A stretch of DNA of 64,000 nt, from positions 3,348,001-3,412,000 of the forward strand of contig OZ253666.1 in assembly GCA_965263305.1 (NCBI GenBank), given 5' to 3'. The notes beneath the pieces are model-generated. The model searched no databases and was not told the DNA's origin. It worked only from the letters and a program-made list of their open reading frames with translations. This DNA is from MED-G105 sp965263305. Lineage in GTDB: Bacteria; Pseudomonadota; Alphaproteobacteria; Caulobacterales; Parvularculaceae. Both the position numbers and the translations under genes were made by a program. Shown here piece by piece: positions 9,033 through 17,720 of the stretch; positions within the stretch are counted from its first letter, which is position 1; each line of letters begins with the position of its first letter.

Positions 9033-10049
9033 ATGGCGCGTATGACAATGATCGAAGCCATTCGTGATGGGATGGATGTCGCCATGGGGAAAGACGAAAA
9101 CGTCGTCGTCTTCGGCGAAGATGTTGGTTACTTTGGCGGTGTGTTCCGCTGTACCGCGGGATTGCAGGAAAAATACGGTAAGAGCCGGTGTTTCGATAGC
9201 CCCATTAACGAAAGCGGTATTATCGGCTGCGCGATTGGTATGGCCACCTATGGTTTACGCCCTTGCGTGGAAATTCAGTTTGCCGATTATATGTACCCAG
9301 GCTACGATCAGTTATCCCAGGAAGCAGCCCGTATCCGGTACCGGTCAAATGGCGATTTTACTGTGCCGATGACGGTGCGCATGCCAACGGGTGGCGGAAT
9401 TTTCGGCGGGCAAACCCACAGCCAGAGCCCGGAGGCTTTGTTTGCCCATGTTTGCGGTCTCAAGACCGTTATTCCGTCAAACCCTTATGATGCAAAGGGA
9501 TTGTTGATCGCGGCCATCGCGGATGACGATCCTGTCATGTTTTTAGAGCCGAAGCGGCTTTATAACGGGCCATTTGACGGTCACCATGATCGACCGGTGA
9601 CGCCATGGAAAAAGCATGATCTAAGCGAAGTGCCGGAAGGATATTTCACAGTACCGTTGGGCAAAGCGGCGGTGCGTCGCGAGGGCCAGGCGGTGACGGT
9701 CCTGACCTATGGCACAATGGTCCATGTCGTTGAAGCCGCCGTTGCGGAAACCGGTGTCGATGCTGAGATTATCGATTTACGGACGATCGTGCCTCTTGAT
9801 CTTGAGACTATTGAAGCGTCGGTGAAGAAGACGGGCCGCTGTGTTGTTGTGAACGAAGCCACGAAGACATGTGGCTTTGCGGCGGAACTCATGGCGCTGG
9901 TGTCAGAAGCCTGTTTCTATCATCTCGAAGCGCCGGTTGAACGGGTGACGGGTTGGGATACTCCGTACCCCCATAGCCATGAGTGGATATATTTCCCTGG
10001 GCCAGAGAGGGTCGGGGCGGCGTTGTCGCGCGTGATGGAGGCGGCGTAA
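9033..10049 (+). CDS. bkdA2: Branched-chain 2-oxoacid dehydrogenase E1 beta subunit
   Basis: This 338-residue transketolase-like subunit completes the E1 active site and binds E2. Family landmarks are VVVFGEDVGYFGGVF near the N-terminus, the DSPINESGIIG loop, FADYMYPGYDQL and the C-terminal domain beginning near EGQAVTVLTYGTM, with VVVNEATKTCGF and TGWDTPYP near the end. The FADYMYPGYDQ form is typical of branched-chain rather than pyruvate E1beta proteins. It starts 2 bp after the E1alpha stop, and its TAA overlaps the E2 ATG by one base, so translation of the complex is coupled. Confidence 0.94.
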   Translation: MARMTMIEAIRDGMDVAMGKDENVVVFGEDVGYFGGVFRCTAGLQEKYGKSRCFDSPINESGIIGCAIGMATYGLRPCVEIQFADYMYPGYDQLSQEAARIRYRSNGDFTVPMTVRMPTGGGIFGGQTHSQSPEALFAHVCGLKTVIPSNPYDAKGLLIAAIADDDPVMFLEPKRLYNGPFDGHHDRPVTPWKKHDLSEVPEGYFTVPLGKAAVRREGQAVTVLTYGTMVHVVEAAVAETGVDAEIIDLRTIVPLDLETIEASVKKTGRCVVVNEATKTCGFAAELMALVSEACFYHLEAPVERVTGWDTPYPHSHEWIYFPGPERVGAALSRVMEAA

Positions 10050-11359
10050 TGGGCGTTCATGTCATTAAATTACCGGATGTGGGGGAAGGTGTCGCCGAGG
10101 CCGAGATCGTTGAATGGATGATCGATGAAGGGCAGAACGTCCAAGAAGACGAAGTTCTAGCAGCCGTGATGACCGACAAGGCAACCGTAGAAATTCCGTC
10201 CCCGGTTGAAGGAAAGATCATCTGGAAAGGAGCGTCCATCGGCGAAATCGTGGCGGTTGGCGCGCCGATCATACGAGTAGAAATCGATGGTGAAGGTAAT
10301 GAGGTGGCTGCAAATGGCGCTTCGAAATCATTAGAAACACCATCAACGCCGTCTTCGATGGATACTGAAACGCCTTTAACCCTCAAGAAAGAAGACGTTA
10401 TCGCTTCGCCTGAGGCGGCGAAAACGCCGGCGCCAACATCAAAACCTGCAATTGCGCCAGCAAGCACCGTCGTACCGCGTAAAGAAGGAGAGGCGCCCTT
10501 GGCCTCGCCAGCTGTGCGCAAACGTGCACTCGACAATGGCGTTGATTTGAGACGGGTCGTAGGGTCCGGCCCAGCAGGGCGAATTACCCACGAAGATCTT
10601 GATGCCTACTTCCAAAATGGCCCATCAGCGTCGCGTGGAGGCGCGCGCGCTCCTGACACCTCCGTTCAAGAAACACCGATTATTGGTCTGCGGCGTAAAA
10701 TTGCTGAGAAAATGTCAACGGCGAAAACGCGAATTCCCCATATTACCTATGTGGATGAGATTGACGTGACGGCCCTTGAAGAAACTCGGGCGATGCTGAA
10801 CAAAAATAAGCGGGATGATCAAGCCAAACTCACCATGCTGCCGTTTCTTATGCGCGCTTTGGCAAAAGCAATCAGCGAACAGCCGCAAATGAATGCGTTA
10901 TTCGATGATGACGCCGGGGTGATGCGCCAATATGGCGGGCTGCATATGGGTGTCGCCGCCCAAACCGATAACGGCCTGGTGGTGCCGGTCGTCCGCCATG
11001 TCGAGGCGCTCTCGATTTGGGAATGCGCCGCTGAGGTGTCGCGCCTTGCTGTTGCCGCGCGGGACGGCAAGTGTTCCCGCGATGAACTTACCGGGTCGAC
11101 CATCACCATTACTTCCCTTGGCGCCCTTGGCGGTGTGGTGACGACGCCAGTGATCAACTACCCGGAAGTCGCCATCATCGGCGTCAATAAAATGCAGGTA
11201 AAACCGGTGTGGGATGGAACTCAATTCATACCACGGAAGATAATGAACCTGTCGTCAAGCTTTGATCACCGCGTGATCGATGGATATGACGCCGCCGTCT
11301 TTATTCAACGAATTAAAGGTTTGATGGAAACACCAGCCGCCATTTTTGTTGAGGATTAA
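10049..11359 (+). CDS. bkdB: Branched-chain 2-oxoacid dehydrogenase E2 (lipoamide acyltransferase)
   Basis: E2 forms the core of the Bkd complex and moves the acyl group from E1 to CoA. The 436-residue protein has one lipoyl domain (residues 3-78) with the lipoylated lysine K44 in TDKATVEIP. A Pro/Ala/Thr linker follows. The peripheral subunit-binding domain is at about 152-190 (ASPAVRKRA ... GPAGRITHEDL). The catalytic domain is at about 210-436, with the active-site histidine H407 in FDHRVIDGYD. The ATG at 10049 overlaps the E1beta stop; a longer in-frame opening is rejected because the lipoyl domain begins directly at this Met. Confidence 0.94.
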   Translation: MGVHVIKLPDVGEGVAEAEIVEWMIDEGQNVQEDEVLAAVMTDKATVEIPSPVEGKIIWKGASIGEIVAVGAPIIRVEIDGEGNEVAANGASKSLETPSTPSSMDTETPLTLKKEDVIASPEAAKTPAPTSKPAIAPASTVVPRKEGEAPLASPAVRKRALDNGVDLRRVVGSGPAGRITHEDLDAYFQNGPSASRGGARAPDTSVQETPIIGLRRKIAEKMSTAKTRIPHITYVDEIDVTALEETRAMLNKNKRDDQAKLTMLPFLMRALAKAISEQPQMNALFDDDAGVMRQYGGLHMGVAAQTDNGLVVPVVRHVEALSIWECAAEVSRLAVAARDGKCSRDELTGSTITITSLGALGGVVTTPVINYPEVAIIGVNKMQVKPVWDGTQFIPRKIMNLSSSFDHRVIDGYDAAVFIQRIKGLMETPAAIFVED

Positions 11360-11451
11360 CGCTCGGCGTCTTATCGGCGCTGATCGTGACGTCCACCATC
11401 GCGGGTTTTTAATTATCGACTGTTTCGAAGACTGGAAGTGAGAGTCGCTCC

Positions 11452-12849
11452 ATGGCTAAGATAACCTGTACAGTTCTTGTAATCGGCGCCGGACCTGGCG
11501 GGTATGTTGCAGCGATCCGGGCGGGGCAATTAGGCCTCGACACGGTCATTGTTGAGGCGGCGGCGCCAGGGGGGACTTGCCTCAATGTCGGGTGCATTCC
11601 GTCTAAGGCGCTTATTCATGCTGCTGATGAATTTCATAAAGCTTCCCATTTCGCCAACGGCTCGCCCTTAGGCATTAAAGCGTCGAGCCCGACAATTGAT
11701 ATTGCTCAAACCGTTCAATGGAAAGATGGGATCGTGTCACGCCTAACGGGCGGTGTCAGTGGGCTTTTGAAAAAGAACAAAGTGCGCAGCATCAATGGAT
11801 GGGCCAGTTTTGTTGATGGCAAAACAGTGAAGGTCAGGACTGATGACGGCGAACAGACGATCACCGCCCAGCATGTGATTATCGCAACGGGCTCTGTTCC
11901 AGTTGAATTGCCATTCCTTCCCTTCGGCGGCGATGTCATGTCGTCGACAGAGGCGCTTTCTCTTGAGACCTTACCGAAGACCCTCGCGGTTATTGGCGGC
12001 GGCTATATTGGCCTTGAAATGGGAATCGCGTTTGCGAAGCTGGGTGTCACGGTCAGTGTTGTCGAAGCCCAGGATCGTATTCTTCCGACCTATGACGAAG
12101 CGCTGACCAAGCCAGTGGCGAAACGCCTAAAGTCCCTCGGCGTTTCGGTGTTTACCGGCGCAATGGCCAAGGGCCGAGCGGCCGGCGCCAATAGGGGCGG
12201 CCTGAATATTGAAATTGACGGCGCGCAACAAACGGTACCGGCGGAAAAGATTTTAGTCACCGTAGGCCGTAAACCCCTGACGGAGGGTTGGGGCCGTGAA
12301 GAACTCGTACTCAATATGGACGGGCCGTTTATTCAAATCGATGATGAATGCCGCACCTCGATGAAAGACGTTTTCGCTATCGGTGATGTTACCGGCGAGC
12401 CGATGCTCGCCCACCGCGCGATGGCGCAGGGCGAGATGGTAGCGGAGATTATCGCCGGAAACAAACGCCGGTGGGATAAGCGTGTCATACCGGCGATTTG
12501 CTTTACCGATCCGGAAATCGTCTCTGCTGGTTTATCGCCGGAAATGGCGGCCCAACAAGGGATCGATGTTGTCAGTCAGATGTTCCCATTTGCTGCCAAT
12601 GGGCGTGCGATGACAATGGAAGCCGAAGACGGGTTCATTCGTATTACAGCGCGTAAGGACAATCACGTCATCCTTGGAATTGAGGCCGTCGGTGGCGGAG
12701 TAGCGGAGCTTTCCGCTTCCTTCGGGCTCGCGATTGAGATGGGCGCGAGGTTAGAAGATATCGCAGGCGCCATCCACGCCCATCCGACCCAAGGTGAAGC
12801 GTTGCAGGAAGCAGCATTACGAACCTTGGGTCATGCCCTGCATATCTGA
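11452..12849 (+). CDS. lpdV: Dihydrolipoyl dehydrogenase (E3) of the Bkd operon
   Basis: E3 re-oxidises the lipoyl group of E2 and passes electrons through FAD and a redox disulfide to NAD+. The 465-residue protein shows the FAD motif GAGPGGYVAAI, the redox pair C43 and C48 in GGTCLNVGC, the NAD motif IGGGYIGLEMG, the second FAD motif FAIGDVTGEPMLAH and the C-terminal HAHPTQGE segment with the His-Glu dyad (H444, E449). It follows E2 after 92 bp, and its operon position marks it as the LPD-Val type. A second lpd gene at 57936 presumably serves other 2-oxoacid complexes or glycine cleavage. Confidence 0.94.
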   Translation: MAKITCTVLVIGAGPGGYVAAIRAGQLGLDTVIVEAAAPGGTCLNVGCIPSKALIHAADEFHKASHFANGSPLGIKASSPTIDIAQTVQWKDGIVSRLTGGVSGLLKKNKVRSINGWASFVDGKTVKVRTDDGEQTITAQHVIIATGSVPVELPFLPFGGDVMSSTEALSLETLPKTLAVIGGGYIGLEMGIAFAKLGVTVSVVEAQDRILPTYDEALTKPVAKRLKSLGVSVFTGAMAKGRAAGANRGGLNIEIDGAQQTVPAEKILVTVGRKPLTEGWGREELVLNMDGPFIQIDDECRTSMKDVFAIGDVTGEPMLAHRAMAQGEMVAEIIAGNKRRWDKRVIPAICFTDPEIVSAGLSPEMAAQQGIDVVSQMFPFAANGRAMTMEAEDGFIRITARKDNHVILGIEAVGGGVAELSASFGLAIEMGARLEDIAGAIHAHPTQGEALQEAALRTLGHALHI

Positions 12850-12879
12850 GACCGGCGACTGAAAAGCGCCTGGTACGTT

Positions 12880-13287
12880 TTATTCGCTCCTAGATCCGCG
12901 CGCCGGCAATAAGAATAAATCACGCTTTGGTTCGCCGCGCACGCGATTACTCAACGCATAAGAAACGGGGATCGCAACGAGGCCTGCAAAGGCGTGAACC
13001 GGCATATCGCCCGCCATTAAGTGGGCGGCGGTTGCCAGAACCATGTTGAGAAAATAGGCGCCATAGGCGATATCTTTAAGGTTCCGATACCGATTAGAAA
13101 TGATGGCCAGTAATGCGCCAGCTTTCAAATAAGCGAGGGGGTACACGATGTAAGTCGGATAGCCGAAGGCTTCAAAAAAACCAGACATCGTTTCATATTG
13201 TAGGTGATAACCGATGATCGCCATCAGCATGAGCGCCGCCATGATCAATGTAGCGATCCAGTAAAGCATTTTTTCAAGTAGATGCAT
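12880..13287 (-). CDS. DoxX-like family membrane protein
   Basis: This small integral membrane protein has 135 residues and four predicted transmembrane helices (about 7-27, 45-65, 72-92 and 96-113). Phrases such as LGYPTY-like GYPTYIVYPLAYLKAGALLAI are replaced here by FGYPTYIVYPLAYLKAGA, the signature of the DoxX-like group. The role is unknown; some relatives are linked to quinone or redox processes. The ATG at 13287 is chosen because the frame further upstream loses all family character, although it stays open to 13752. No strong ribosome site is seen, and an in-frame GTG four codons earlier is an alternative. It diverges from the Rieske oxygenase gene with about 216 bp between them. Confidence 0.75.
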   Translation of the reverse strand: MHLLEKMLYWIATLIMAALMLMAIIGYHLQYETMSGFFEAFGYPTYIVYPLAYLKAGALLAIISNRYRNLKDIAYGAYFLNMVLATAAHLMAGDMPVHAFAGLVAIPVSYALSNRVRGEPKRDLFLLPARGSRSE

Positions 13288-13503
13288 CAGGCGAGTCACT
13301 TTGTTGTTAAAAGCAGCGAGAGAGGGCCCAGCATGGGGTGAGGTGATACAATGATAAACGTTCGCGCCTCTTGTGTAAGCGCGCTGGCGGTAACAAAGCG
13401 CTGTTTTGCTTGGATCGGTTAGCTTAGCTGTATCTGAGATTGGCCGTGATAAAGGCGTTGCGTTACAACGCCAGCCAATTGTGTTGCGAAAGAGCCCTAT
13501 CCT

Positions 13504-14598
13504 GTGCCCAATCCAGATACTCAAAAGCCCGATCTTGCGAGCGCCCGCGCCCTTGATCCACATTACTATCAAGATGACGATTGGTTTACGTTTGAGCAAC
13601 GCCACATCCTCAGCGGCTGGCAGAAAGTCGCGCCGGTTGAGAGCGTTAGTGAACCCGGCGACGTCATCGCGAGAGATATCGCCGGAATGCCTATCATTAT
13701 TGTGCGGGCGAAGGATGGTGCGCTCAAAGGTTTTTACAATATCTGTCCCCACCGCGCGGGTCCACTAGCGATGTGCGATCAAAAGGGCTTGAAACGATTG
13801 CGCTGCTTCTATCATGGGTGGGCCTATGATTTCGAGGGTAAGCTTTCAGCGGCCCCTGAAATGCAGGAGGCGGAAGGGTTTGATCCCAATACGATCCGTC
13901 TGACGCCTATTGTGGTTAAAGAATGGCATGGACTTGTTTTTGCAAGATTGCCGGGCCTCGCAGAAAAGCAAGCGACATTCGAAGATCTGACAGCGGGAAT
14001 AGATGAAATCATCGGCGACGGGCTGGATGGGATCGTCCATCATCACGGGACGACCTATGATGTTGCGGCCAACTGGAAAGTGTATGTCGATAACTTCCTG
14101 GAAGGCTATCATCTTCCCTTTGTCCATCCCGGCCTGACGCAAGTTGTTGAGTATGCCGATTATATTACGCAATTGGGTGAGTGGTGGTCGTTGCAACGCT
14201 CGCCAGTGCCGGCGGATACCGGCGCCTATGGGGCCGGTGAAGGGTTATATTTCTTTATTTATCCGAACACGATGTTGAACATCATGCCAGGCCGGTTGCA
14301 GACCAATCGCGTTATCCCCAATGGGCGCGATGCGTGCCGCGTGGAGTTTGATTTTTACTATGCGCCCGGCGCTGAGGCGCGCTTTGACGAAGATCTTGCG
14401 TTCTCAAGCCAGGTGCAGGAAGAGGACCGCCTCATCTGTGAACATGTCCAAAAAGGATTGACCTCGCAGGTCTATCGGCCAGGGCGATTGTCGCCAACGC
14501 GCGAAGCCGGCGTTTGGCATTGGCAGAACTTGTTGCGCGATGCTTACGGATTTCGGAGGGACGGTGTTCCGAGAGACAAAATTCTAGAGAATAAATAA
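13504..14598 (+). CDS. Rieske aromatic ring-hydroxylating oxygenase, alpha subunit
   Basis: This 364-residue oxygenase has an N-terminal Rieske [2Fe-2S] domain with ligands C81, H83, C101 and H104 (CPH and CFYHGW). The mononuclear-iron domain has the NWKVYVDNFLEGYH...H signature, with H203 and H208 as iron ligands and D196/E200 nearby. Electrons would come from a separate reductase, not encoded here. The substrate is not predictable; the family includes aromatic, choline and carnitine oxygenases. The start is GTG 13504, with an AAAGAG ribosome site about 9 bp upstream; there is no ATG before the conserved part. It ends 13 bp from the convergent prs stop. Confidence 0.85.
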   Translation: MPNPDTQKPDLASARALDPHYYQDDDWFTFEQRHILSGWQKVAPVESVSEPGDVIARDIAGMPIIIVRAKDGALKGFYNICPHRAGPLAMCDQKGLKRLRCFYHGWAYDFEGKLSAAPEMQEAEGFDPNTIRLTPIVVKEWHGLVFARLPGLAEKQATFEDLTAGIDEIIGDGLDGIVHHHGTTYDVAANWKVYVDNFLEGYHLPFVHPGLTQVVEYADYITQLGEWWSLQRSPVPADTGAYGAGEGLYFFIYPNTMLNIMPGRLQTNRVIPNGRDACRVEFDFYYAPGAEARFDEDLAFSSQVQEEDRLICEHVQKGLTSQVYRPGRLSPTREAGVWHWQNLLRDAYGFRRDGVPRDKILENK

Positions 14599-14611
14599 GT
14601 GGTGCGAGACC

Positions 14612-15556
14612 CTAATCAAAAAGGCTCGATACGGATTCTTCGTTGGCGATGCGCCGAATGGCTTCGGCCAACAAATTGGCGACAGAGACATGCTCGACCT
14701 TCGGGCATTGTGCGACTTCATCCGATGGCATGATGCTGTCGGAGATCACCAATTTTTTAAGGGCGTCGGCCTTCATAATTCGATCAACGGCGCCCGTGGA
14801 CAAAACCCCGTGGGTGACATGGGCCGCCACGCTTTTTGCGCCGCCCGCCATTAAGGCGTCCGCCGCGTTGCATAGGGTGCCGCCGGAATCGGCGATATCG
14901 TCAAACAGAATGCAGTGACGTCCCTTGACGTCCCCGATAATGTTCATGACTTCCGACTGACCGGCTTGCTCGCGGCGTTTGTCGACGATGGCGAGAGGGC
15001 GGTCGCCCAATCTTTTTGCCAAAAGTCGGGCCCGGCGAACGCCGCCAACATCGGGAGAGACGATCGTGATATCATCGATGTTGCCGTTGTATTCCTCGCG
15101 AATGCGCCGTTCAAAATCATTGACCGCAAACAGGTTATCGGTCGGGATATCGAAAAAGCCCTGGATCTGCGCCGCATGAAGATCGATGGTGAGCACGCGG
15201 TCCGCGCCCGCTGTGGTGATCAGATTGGCCACCAGTTTTGCGGAAATAGGCGTCCTGGGGCCCGCCTTTCGGTCCTGCCGAGCGTAGCCGAAATAGGGGA
15301 GTACGGCCGTCACTCGGCTTGCCGAGGCGCGGGTCAGCGCATCAATAATGATGAGCAATTCCATAAGGTTGTCGTTCGCGGGATAGGACGTCGACTGGAT
15401 GACGAACACATCCTCGCCGCGCACATTTTCTTGGATCTCGACGAAGACTTCGCCGTCCTTAAATGTCTTGATGTCCGCCGTCGCTAGCGGTGTCGCCAAT
15501 CGTTTTGCAATGGCCTTGCTAAGATCTGGATTAGAATTGCCGTTGATAAGTTTCAT
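14612..15556 (-). CDS. prs: Ribose-phosphate pyrophosphokinase
   Basis: PRPP synthase converts ribose 5-phosphate and ATP to PRPP, the precursor for purine, pyrimidine, His and Trp synthesis. The 314-residue protein has the family length. It shows the N-terminal GNSNPDLS opening, the flexible-loop region YFGYARQDRKAGPRTPI, the DLHAAQIQGFF signature and the PRPP-binding loop FDDIADSGGTL. The ATG at 15556 is clear from homology, but its ribosome site is weak. It is a class I, phosphate-dependent type by these motifs. It is separated by 188 bp from pgeF upstream, so it probably has its own promoter. Confidence 0.96.
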   Translation of the reverse strand: MKLINGNSNPDLSKAIAKRLATPLATADIKTFKDGEVFVEIQENVRGEDVFVIQSTSYPANDNLMELLIIIDALTRASASRVTAVLPYFGYARQDRKAGPRTPISAKLVANLITTAGADRVLTIDLHAAQIQGFFDIPTDNLFAVNDFERRIREEYNGNIDDITIVSPDVGGVRRARLLAKRLGDRPLAIVDKRREQAGQSEVMNIIGDVKGRHCILFDDIADSGGTLCNAADALMAGGAKSVAAHVTHGVLSTGAVDRIMKADALKKLVISDSIMPSDEVAQCPKVEHVSVANLLAEAIRRIANEESVSSLFD

Positions 15557-15744
15557 AGGGCGCCCGACTTCCCGCTTTCATCAACCCGGTTCAATCGTAC
15601 CGGTACTCGAAACTGTGTGACGGTTTTTTGACGTCGAATGCCCAGGGGATCAACCCCGTTTTTTCGTTTACGCTGCTGTTCGCTTTATCGACCTAAAAGC
15701 GCGGCGCCTTTGCAACAGACGGGGCGTGGGATTGGGTTAACGAC

Positions 15745-16530
15745 CTAAAGCGTGATAGCCGATAAGTTACGCCCATAATCGTTGTGTCCGGCGCGCTGAC
15801 TTGCGCGATAACTGAAATAACGCTCTTTCTCGCCCAAGGTGCAGACATCAAGATCATCAACTTGATCAACGCCCAATGCGTGCAATCGGGAAAGACCGAA
15901 CCCAACTAGGTTAAACTGGCGTTTTTCTGGGGTGCGACCAGGGGCGAAAAATTGTTCCGCTTCCGGATGCTTATCAGTAAACGCCGTCACCAGATCGAGA
16001 CCCACTTCAAAATTTGGTTGGCGCAAGCAGGGACCGACAGCGCCGATGATCCGTTGGGGCGCAGCGCCAAGGGAGATCATGGCGTTGATGGTCGCTTCTA
16101 GCACGCCGCCTTCTTTTGCTTTGGGGCCTAGGGCGCCGCGCCAACCGGCATGGGCGGCGCCAATGACGCCGGCGTCCGGGTCCGCAAACAAAAACGGCAT
16201 ACAATCGGCTGTTAAAACGCCAATGGCGAGGCCGCTCTCAGCGGTGACCATGGCATCGACCTTCGGACGTTCCTCGACAAAGGGGGCGTTGACGATGATG
16301 ACGTCAGGCGAGTGAATTTGATAGGCCGTTAGCAAGCGGTTAGCGGTGACCCCCAAAACATCGGCGCAGCGCGCCCTGTTTTGCGCCACATGGTCAGGGG
16401 CGTCTTTGGAGCCTGGTCCGGTGTTGAGGGAGGCGTAGATGCCTTCTGACACCCCTCCTTCTCGGGAGAAGAACCCATGGGCGAGGCGCGCCGCTGATAG
16501 GCGCGATGATGGCAAAAATGGGGGTGTCAT
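15745..16530 (-). CDS. pgeF: Peptidoglycan editing factor PgeF (laccase-domain protein)
   Basis: PgeF-family proteins (YfiH/YlmD, DUF152) remove mis-incorporated serine-containing precursors before they enter peptidoglycan; many are annotated as polyphenol oxidases. The 261-residue protein has the expected motifs: HGFFSREGGVSEG near the start, QIHSPDV, VLTADCMPFLFAD, AAHAGWRGAL and GPC. These carry the zinc/copper-binding His and Cys residues. The ATG overlaps the TGA of the upstream methyltransferase gene by 4 bp (ATGA), so lgt, midA-like and pgeF form one translationally coupled operon, the usual alphaproteobacterial arrangement. Confidence 0.93.
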   Translation of the reverse strand: MTPPFLPSSRLSAARLAHGFFSREGGVSEGIYASLNTGPGSKDAPDHVAQNRARCADVLGVTANRLLTAYQIHSPDVIIVNAPFVEERPKVDAMVTAESGLAIGVLTADCMPFLFADPDAGVIGAAHAGWRGALGPKAKEGGVLEATINAMISLGAAPQRIIGAVGPCLRQPNFEVGLDLVTAFTDKHPEAEQFFAPGRTPEKRQFNLVGFGLSRLHALGVDQVDDLDVCTLGEKERYFSYRASQRAGHNDYGRNLSAITL

Positions 16531-17720
16531 GGGGCGTCGTCCGGATGCGGATCGCTGTCTGGCGTATCGGCGTTTTCAAAGCCAGCGGGAATGGGTAAAT
16601 TCGACGAAGAGAGGCAAATTGCTTTGAACAACTCGCCCATTTCCGAGGAGGCGGCGATCCGAAACGCGCCTGCCCGAATGCTTTCGACCTCCGACGGCGA
16701 TGCGCCGAGGCAAAGGCGCTCCACCCGGGCGGCGAGCCCCAGGCGGTCGAGCAACACCCCTTGGGTGACCGGACCGTAGGCCGCGGCGCCGGCTTCGAAC
16801 GCCGTTTCAACCAGCGATGAAAATGACACATGAGCTGTGAGGTCGGCTTTTCCTGGGGCGGTGAGCACCGGCCAGAATGCGTGGCGGCGGACGGCTTGCA
16901 ATGTATCGCCGATACCATTCCCGGCATGGCCATAATCAATGATCAGAGCCCGGCCTTTGTCAGTTTTTAACCGTTGCGCGATGGCCTCGGTGAGGGCGAT
17001 TGCCTCTGGTGATTGTTCAACAATGTCGCCGTCAAGCGCGCTCTCCTTCGGTGGCAGGCCAATCGAAGCGGGCGGCGGCGTATTGCCATTGGTGAACGAA
17101 AGACGGGTCTCATCATCGGTAAGGCCGACCATCCGTTCACGCCATCCGGCGCCGATACGGATATATTGGTGAATTGGCAAACAATCGAAAAACTCGTTGG
17201 CGACGAGCAGAAACGGCCCATCGGGCGTGTCTTCATACCGATCCGCCCATTCATGTCGAATGCCCCATTCCGTCAGCGCCGTGTCTAAGCGTTTCTTTTG
17301 CTCAACCCTCAAACGGCCCGAGGTTTCCACCATCCATAAATTCGCGGCGGCGAGGAAATCAGGTTTTAAGCGCGCGGCGCGCAGGATATCCGCCATGAGG
17401 ACGCCGCGGCCAGGACCGAGCTCAATCAGATTAAAGGGGTCCGGCTCGCCCATATCGATCCAGGATTGGACGAGCCATAGTCCAATGAGCTCGCCAAAGA
17501 TCTGGCTGGCTTCCGGCGCCGTGATGAAATCCCCATCGGCGCCGATGGGGGCGCCGGTGCGATAGTATCCTTCATGGGGATGAAAGAGAGCGTCATTCAT
17601 GTAGTCGGCGACAGTGATGGGCCCATTCGCTTTAATGAGCGCGATGAGACGCTCCTCCAAAGGGCTTGTTTCATCCATCTTGGGGATGGACGGCGCCTCA
17701 TCAGACGGCGGCAATGTCAC
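16527..17720 (-). CDS. MidA/NDUFAF7-like class I SAM-dependent methyltransferase (DUF185)
   Basis: This 397-residue protein belongs to the MidA family; the mitochondrial homologue NDUFAF7 methylates an arginine of complex I during assembly, and the bacterial target is less clear. Landmarks are the N-terminal TVADYMNDALFHPHEGYY, GDFITAPEASQIFGELIG, the SAM motif ELGPGRGVLMAD and VANEFFDCLPIHQY. The GTG at 17720 overlaps the lgt TGA as GTGA, and a CAGGAG ribosome site lies about 10 bp upstream, so I prefer it to the internal ATG at 17678 that begins the conserved part. It sits between lgt and pgeF. Confidence 0.9.
   Translation of the reverse strand: MTLPPSDEAPSIPKMDETSPLEERLIALIKANGPITVADYMNDALFHPHEGYYRTGAPIGADGDFITAPEASQIFGELIGLWLVQSWIDMGEPDPFNLIELGPGRGVLMADILRAARLKPDFLAAANLWMVETSGRLRVEQKKRLDTALTEWGIRHEWADRYEDTPDGPFLLVANEFFDCLPIHQYIRIGAGWRERMVGLTDDETRLSFTNGNTPPPASIGLPPKESALDGDIVEQSPEAIALTEAIAQRLKTDKGRALIIDYGHAGNGIGDTLQAVRRHAFWPVLTAPGKADLTAHVSFSSLVETAFEAGAAAYGPVTQGVLLDRLGLAARVERLCLGASPSEVESIRAGAFRIAASSEMGELFKAICLSSSNLPIPAGFENADTPDSDPHPDDAP

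Noticed and set aside
12880..13752. A 290-residue minus-strand reading frame for the DoxX-like gene
   Set aside because: Only the last 135 residues look like the family; the N-terminal half overlaps the divergent Rieske oxygenase gene.
17531..17550. 20-bp perfect palindrome in the midA-like gene
   Set aside because: It encodes a conserved GAPIGADGD segment; GC-rich codons explain it and no regulatory role is visible.
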